Assembly (NCBI RefSeq): GCF_910592395.1
Contig: NC_088320.1
Location: forward strand, 14,880,501-14,944,500
Direction: 5' to 3'
Source: Lineus longissimus
Lineage: Eukaryota; Nemertea; Pilidiophora; Heteronemertea; Lineidae
Length of the DNA: 64,000 nucleotides
The translations under genes were made by a program, and so were the position numbers. The notes under the pieces were generated by a model, which did no database searches, was not told the origin of the DNA, and saw only the letters and a list, made by a program, of their open reading frames with translations. Shown here piece after piece: positions 60,030 to 64,000 of this stretch. Position 1 is the first letter of the stretch. The number at the start of each line of letters is the position of its first letter.

Positions 60030-62746
60030 TCATACCGTGCTAGTGTCATTCTTTCTGGTATGTGCTGTGGGGTTTTTTTTCGCGCTCAAAGGAATACAGT
60101 ATTCACGCGGATCGTAGATGACATGAATGGCGCTTTTCTTGCAAGATGTTTTTAAAGGAGCCCTTCTCCTCCCTGTTTTCGTTAAAAGCCATTGTTTTTT
60201 TCTTGCCCCCACGTCCTTTTCCACATGGCTTTCCGCTAAACGGTTTGATAGCTTCTGTCAAAACAGGCAAACAGTGCATTAGACAGCCCTTACAACTTTG
60301 CAAAGCTGTGGTTTTTTGGTCGAGGGAACAGTGAAATTTTGTCATGGCTTCTTCATTTTTTTTCATGCCCGCAATAAAAGTCTCGACAGCTTTTTCTTCC
60401 CGCGCCATGAGTTTGTCTACAGAGGCCTTTCGTGAAACAAAATCATTGTGGTATTTTTCGCATTTTTCAGCCCAAGGTTTTATCTTTTCCAAAGCGACCT
60501 TTTGTTTTTCGTGGACAGAACAAATGTTTACAAAATCTTCAATAATGTGATGATATTTTAATCTATTCTTTTTCGACTCAAATATTGGACGAAGATATTT
60601 TTGTGCGAAGGCTTTTTCATCGCCTGAACAACATTCATGAGCGGAAGCTCCAGCTTGTTGGGGGGTTATATCATTGAAGGCAAGTTGTTCGTTTAGCTGG
60701 TTACGTAAAGTGATAACATCCTGTTCTACATTATACGCTTTCGGAAAAAGAGACCCACTCGACAGGGATATTTTTTCGACTGCATGTGCACCCGCGGCCC
60801 CCCGGCTTGCTACTCCATCCGATTCGGTTTCGGAAGCAGTTTCCACGCCGTCACTGGACAAGTTCAAATCGGCATCCAAGCTAACAGCGTCGCGTTCTTC
60901 TTTCTCATTTTCAATAGAACATATTTTTTGTGCGCAATGGCATTGCCTGTATCATCAATAAAACAACTATCTGCCTTTCGTTTTTTGTTCTCAGAAAGTA
61001 TGTTTTCAATCTGATTCGAAGTTCTATTTAAGCCATCATCAATTGCTTCAATCACACTCTCTTCCTCGCTATCATACTCATCACTACTGCATTCTAAACT
61101 AGTTTTCATGACTTTCACAACATCATTTGGGGCAATAGAAATACTTAAACTGGCCTCTGCTTTCAAAGGACTAGCCCCTCCCCTAATCGAACCGCCAAGG
61201 CTTTCCTGGGTCTTTATAAGATCCGCCAAATTCGACGGTTCCTCAGTCCTGAGTCAACCACCACTCTTGTTCATGCCTTTGTCACTTCTCACATTGATTA
61301 TTGTAATTCCCTTCTATATGGCATTTCTACACATCAACTCTCCAGACTGCAGCGTGCACTTAATGCTGCAGCTCACGTTGTGTGTCTGGTGCCGCGGTTT
61401 GATCGCATCACACCGGTTCTCATGCGACTCCATTGGCTTCCTGTTAAACACAGGATTGTTTTCAAAGTGCTTTTATTTACATATAAGGCAATACATGGAG
61501 TTGCACCTGCGTACCTGTGTGATATGGTCAGACTGAAGCACCATTCCACCTACCATCTCCGCTCTGTTATTGCTCCAACTTTGGTGGTCCCTCGTACTAA
61601 GTGCAAAACCTTTGGTGACCGTTCTTTTTACAAGTCATCACCGGTTCTATGGAACCAGCTACCTTCCAACATCAGGCTTGCTGGTTCCATAGACATTTTC
61701 AAAACTCTCCTGAAGCAACACCTTTTCAGGGAGTGTTTTGCTTTGTAAAGCGCCTGAGAATTTAAGTTTTTCTTTTAATTCAGGCGCTATAGAAATTCTT
61801 ATATTCATTCATTCATTCATTCAAAATGATAACATGATATTTGAATGGTAAAATCGCCCAGAGTATCGATGATGATTTTAATCAGTTTCATCCATGAAGG
61901 ACGATCTGACGAGTCAAAGTGTTTGAGCGTTTTTCGAATGCATTTTGTAAATCTTATGAACTTTTCTTCTGATGGCTCTATAGCCGCGACTTTTTTTGCA
62001 ATGATATCCTCAATCAATTCTGTCATGATGTTTCTGTCATCATCAAAAGCAAATGAATTTGTCTGTGATCATCAGTGAGACCCCGTCTGTTGGCAATTTC
62101 AATTCATGATGAACCAGATTTTCTTCCAAGAATTCGAAGACAATTCTTGTTTTCTCCGCAAAATGCTCAATTTTAGTAAAAACAAAAGTACATCGAGAGG
62201 TATAAAACTGAAAATGAGCTCCTGCGTCTCTGAATTTCAGACCACGCATGGACGGCTTTTCCGTTGCCTCCGAATCTAATTTAACAAGCGGTCTTTCACC
62301 CCTGTCTGCCTCGGGTGCAAAAAACGAATCGATAAAATATAGTAGCGACTGTACGTCGCGTTGTCTAAAACAAGAAGTTAACGCACTGCTTGGAAAATTA
62401 CCTTGAATAATAATAATTCTCCCTTTGAATTTAAGCTTACGTCTTGGCGGCCGTGGTGTCAAACAAGAATGTATTTCTTTCAAAATGTGTTCATAAAGTT
62501 TCTTGAAAATTTCGCTTTCAAGCCAAGCGCCTATATTTTTCGCAGATGCAAAGTAATGTGTAATTTCTTACTAACCCGGTAGGAAATGTCAGTAAAACGT
62601 CGCGTAACATAACCGTCTTTAACTGTTTGGAAATATTTTTTGGAAAAGTGATAGATTTCAAACTTGCATTTTTCAAAAAATGAAGACTCTATAAGGTCAA
62701 AGTGAAATATGACCTGTTTGATGGAACTTACTATTGTATCACTCAT
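60030..62746 (-). pseudogene. Unrecognised broken reading-frame block
   Basis: Successive minus-strand frames connect with shifts: from 62746 (MSDTIVSSIKQVIFHF), shift near 62560, 62530-62043 (with FKGRIIIIQGNFPSS), shift near 62045, 62026-61817 (TELIEDIIAKKVAA), a LINE insertion, then 61229-60864 (SLECSSDEYDSEEESVIEAI), shift near 60920, then 60879-60103 (lysine-rich, helical, with HIIEDFVNICSVHEKQK). At least three frameshifts separate pieces that otherwise look coding (acidic linker, helical lysine-rich end, CGKGRGGKKK basic patch). I recognise no family. An old endogenised DNA virus or a large transposon gene is possible, as is a decayed host gene; nothing decides this. I have not joined the pieces. 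Confidence 0.5.
61246..61824 (+). mobile_element. L2/CR1-like LINE, 5'-truncated, with (ATTC)n tail
   Basis: Single plus-strand frame: LVHAFVTSHIDYCNSLLYGI, QRALNAAAHVV, DRITPVLMRLHWLPVKHRIV, YKAIHGVAPAYL, KTFGDRSFYKSSPVLWNQLP and FKTLLKQHLFRECFAL, stop, then (ATTC)n. This is the conserved C-terminal part of L2/CR1-type ORF2. The frame is uninterrupted, so it is younger than the block it splits. Different tail motif from the element at 32851. Confidence 0.9.
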
Positions 62747-63500
62747 TCAGCTTTATGGGGGTTATGGAAGAAACTTAATTTTTTTTTCTAGCGCGTGCAC
62801 GGGCATACAGTTGTTGTTGCATATACTTTTTATGAATGATTATATACTGTACTTACAAATACTCAGTCTTACATGTAATTCCCTTTAGAATTCCTGAAGT
62901 CATAAACACTAGTGAATGAAACAGTTGTAGTACACAGTCACGCTCCAAACGTTGAATGATATATTGAGGCTATACTGTATGTGTATGAGAAATATCAGGT
63001 CGAGCTGTCTTGAAAGAGAAAACGAGGGTTGACGTTAGTTTGCTGTCAGAAAATATCGCTTACGATCATGTGAAGTAATGTGTAATTTTTTACTAACCCA
63101 GTAGGAAATGTCAGTAAAACCTCGTGTAACATAAGCGCTTTTACTGTCTGGAAATATTTTTCAAAAATTAAGGCTCTATAAGGTCAAAGTGAAATATAAC
63201 CTGTTTTAAGGAACTAAGTATTGTACCGCGTTCACGTGCATACAGTTGCTGTTGTTATACTTTTTATGAATGAATATATATGTACTTACAAATACTCCTA
63301 CATGTAATTCCCTTTTGAATATTCCTGTACACTCATGCTTCATCTGTTTAATGATTTTGTGAAAACATCAGGTCGCGCTGTCTGGGAAGAGAAAAACGAG
63401 GGTTGATGTTAGTTTGCTGTCTGAGAATATCGCTTACGATCATGTATCACACGCTTTTGTTCCAACGACGTGCTCTTTGCTTTTTACTTCACATGATCAG
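62555..63500. repeat. Tandem duplication, about 515-bp offset
   Basis: 62560-62990 and 63075-63500 share GTAATGTGTAATTT, GGAAATGTCAGTAAAAC, CTATAAGGTCAAAGTGAAAT and CATACAGTTG in the same order, with scattered differences and small gaps. The first copy holds the 5' end of the broken block; the second is more decayed (the 62650-62690 coding part is deleted). Confidence 0.85.
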
Positions 63501-64000
63501 GAATTGATGTAATGAGACAGACTAAGTACAGCGTGTCCTTGTCGCATTGTTTAAATAATCAGCCTAGCGCTTGTCTATTTTGTTGAGATGTTATTCTGGA
63601 AAATTAAATAGAAAGGATATGATGAGTTGAAAAACAAATACAAGCCTTTCGTTTAGTAGAGGCAGTATTTTTGTGTGTCCTTGTGAGTAACCAAATAGGC
63701 CTACCTTTTAATCGGGCGGGCAGCAAGAGCTGTTGGTATCTGCATGGCGTTGGAAGAGAAATATGGGGTCGCATGTTATTTCATTTCCCAAAGGAGAGAT
63801 GGTTATCATTGTCGAATCAAAATCATACTGAGTCGACAGCAGTAAAACGGTAGAATGCCTGGGGCAGATTCACAACGAATTCTTTGCGCAGAAAAAATTA
63901 ATTCTGAGTCAAGTAAAACTGACGGTAAGATTGGTGAGACAAGACCCCAGTTTTGTCTTAATGGCCAAGGATAACACCCAGGAGTACACGATTAGTTTGG
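63501..64000. other. Right end, no recognisable feature
   Basis: No frame with family features and no repeat matching the rest of the window. Confidence 0.5.

Overview
The window is animal nuclear DNA: spliced genes with GT-AG introns, 3' ends of L2/CR1-type non-LTR retrotransposons, a tRNA-headed SINE, BEL/Pao and Myb/SANT transposon remnants, many short inverted-repeat elements and minisatellites. The gene set (NPC2, a local expansion of FMRFamide-receptor-like rhodopsin GPCRs, betaine-homocysteine methyltransferase) suits an invertebrate deuterostome such as amphioxus, hemichordate or echinoderm. I cannot fix the species from sequence alone.

Layout. (1) 1-4.4 kb, plus strand: the last three exons of an NPC2-type sterol-binding protein; its first exon lies outside the window. 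(2) 5.4-24.8 kb, minus strand: a tandem array of intronless class A GPCR genes of one family. Three copies are intact (6264-7298, 11641-12675, 19885-20919), one carries a single frameshift (16870-17909), one is truncated after TM5 (22117-22875), and four more are short fragments. Upstream of each full-size or truncated copy lies a decayed second copy of the receptor N-terminus and a shared 1-2 kb flank, so the array grew by duplication of a compound unit. (3) 25.9-31.2 kb, minus strand: a seven-exon betaine-homocysteine S-methyltransferase gene with intact phases and zinc-ligand cysteines. Its introns hold a 26-bp minisatellite, a CCA-rich microsatellite and a SINE with target-site duplications. 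(4) 32.3-58.0 kb: a large segmental duplication (32347-45226 and 47925-57951). Each copy carries an unrecognised two-exon gene of 434 codons, intact in both. Comparing the copies exposes insertions and their empty sites, including two about 1-kb foldback-like elements with long inverted repeats built from iterated short motifs and 7-8 bp target duplications. (5) 58-64 kb: small inverted-repeat elements and a minus-strand block of broken reading frames (60.0-62.75 kb) that I do not recognise, split by a truncated L2/CR1-like LINE and followed by a tandem duplication of its 5' end.

The genes do not form an operon or pathway. The window is best read as a small set of ordinary metabolic and lysosomal genes around a rapidly evolving chemoreceptor- or neuropeptide-receptor-like array and a transposon-rich duplicated segment. 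Most regulatory elements cannot be called from sequence alone.
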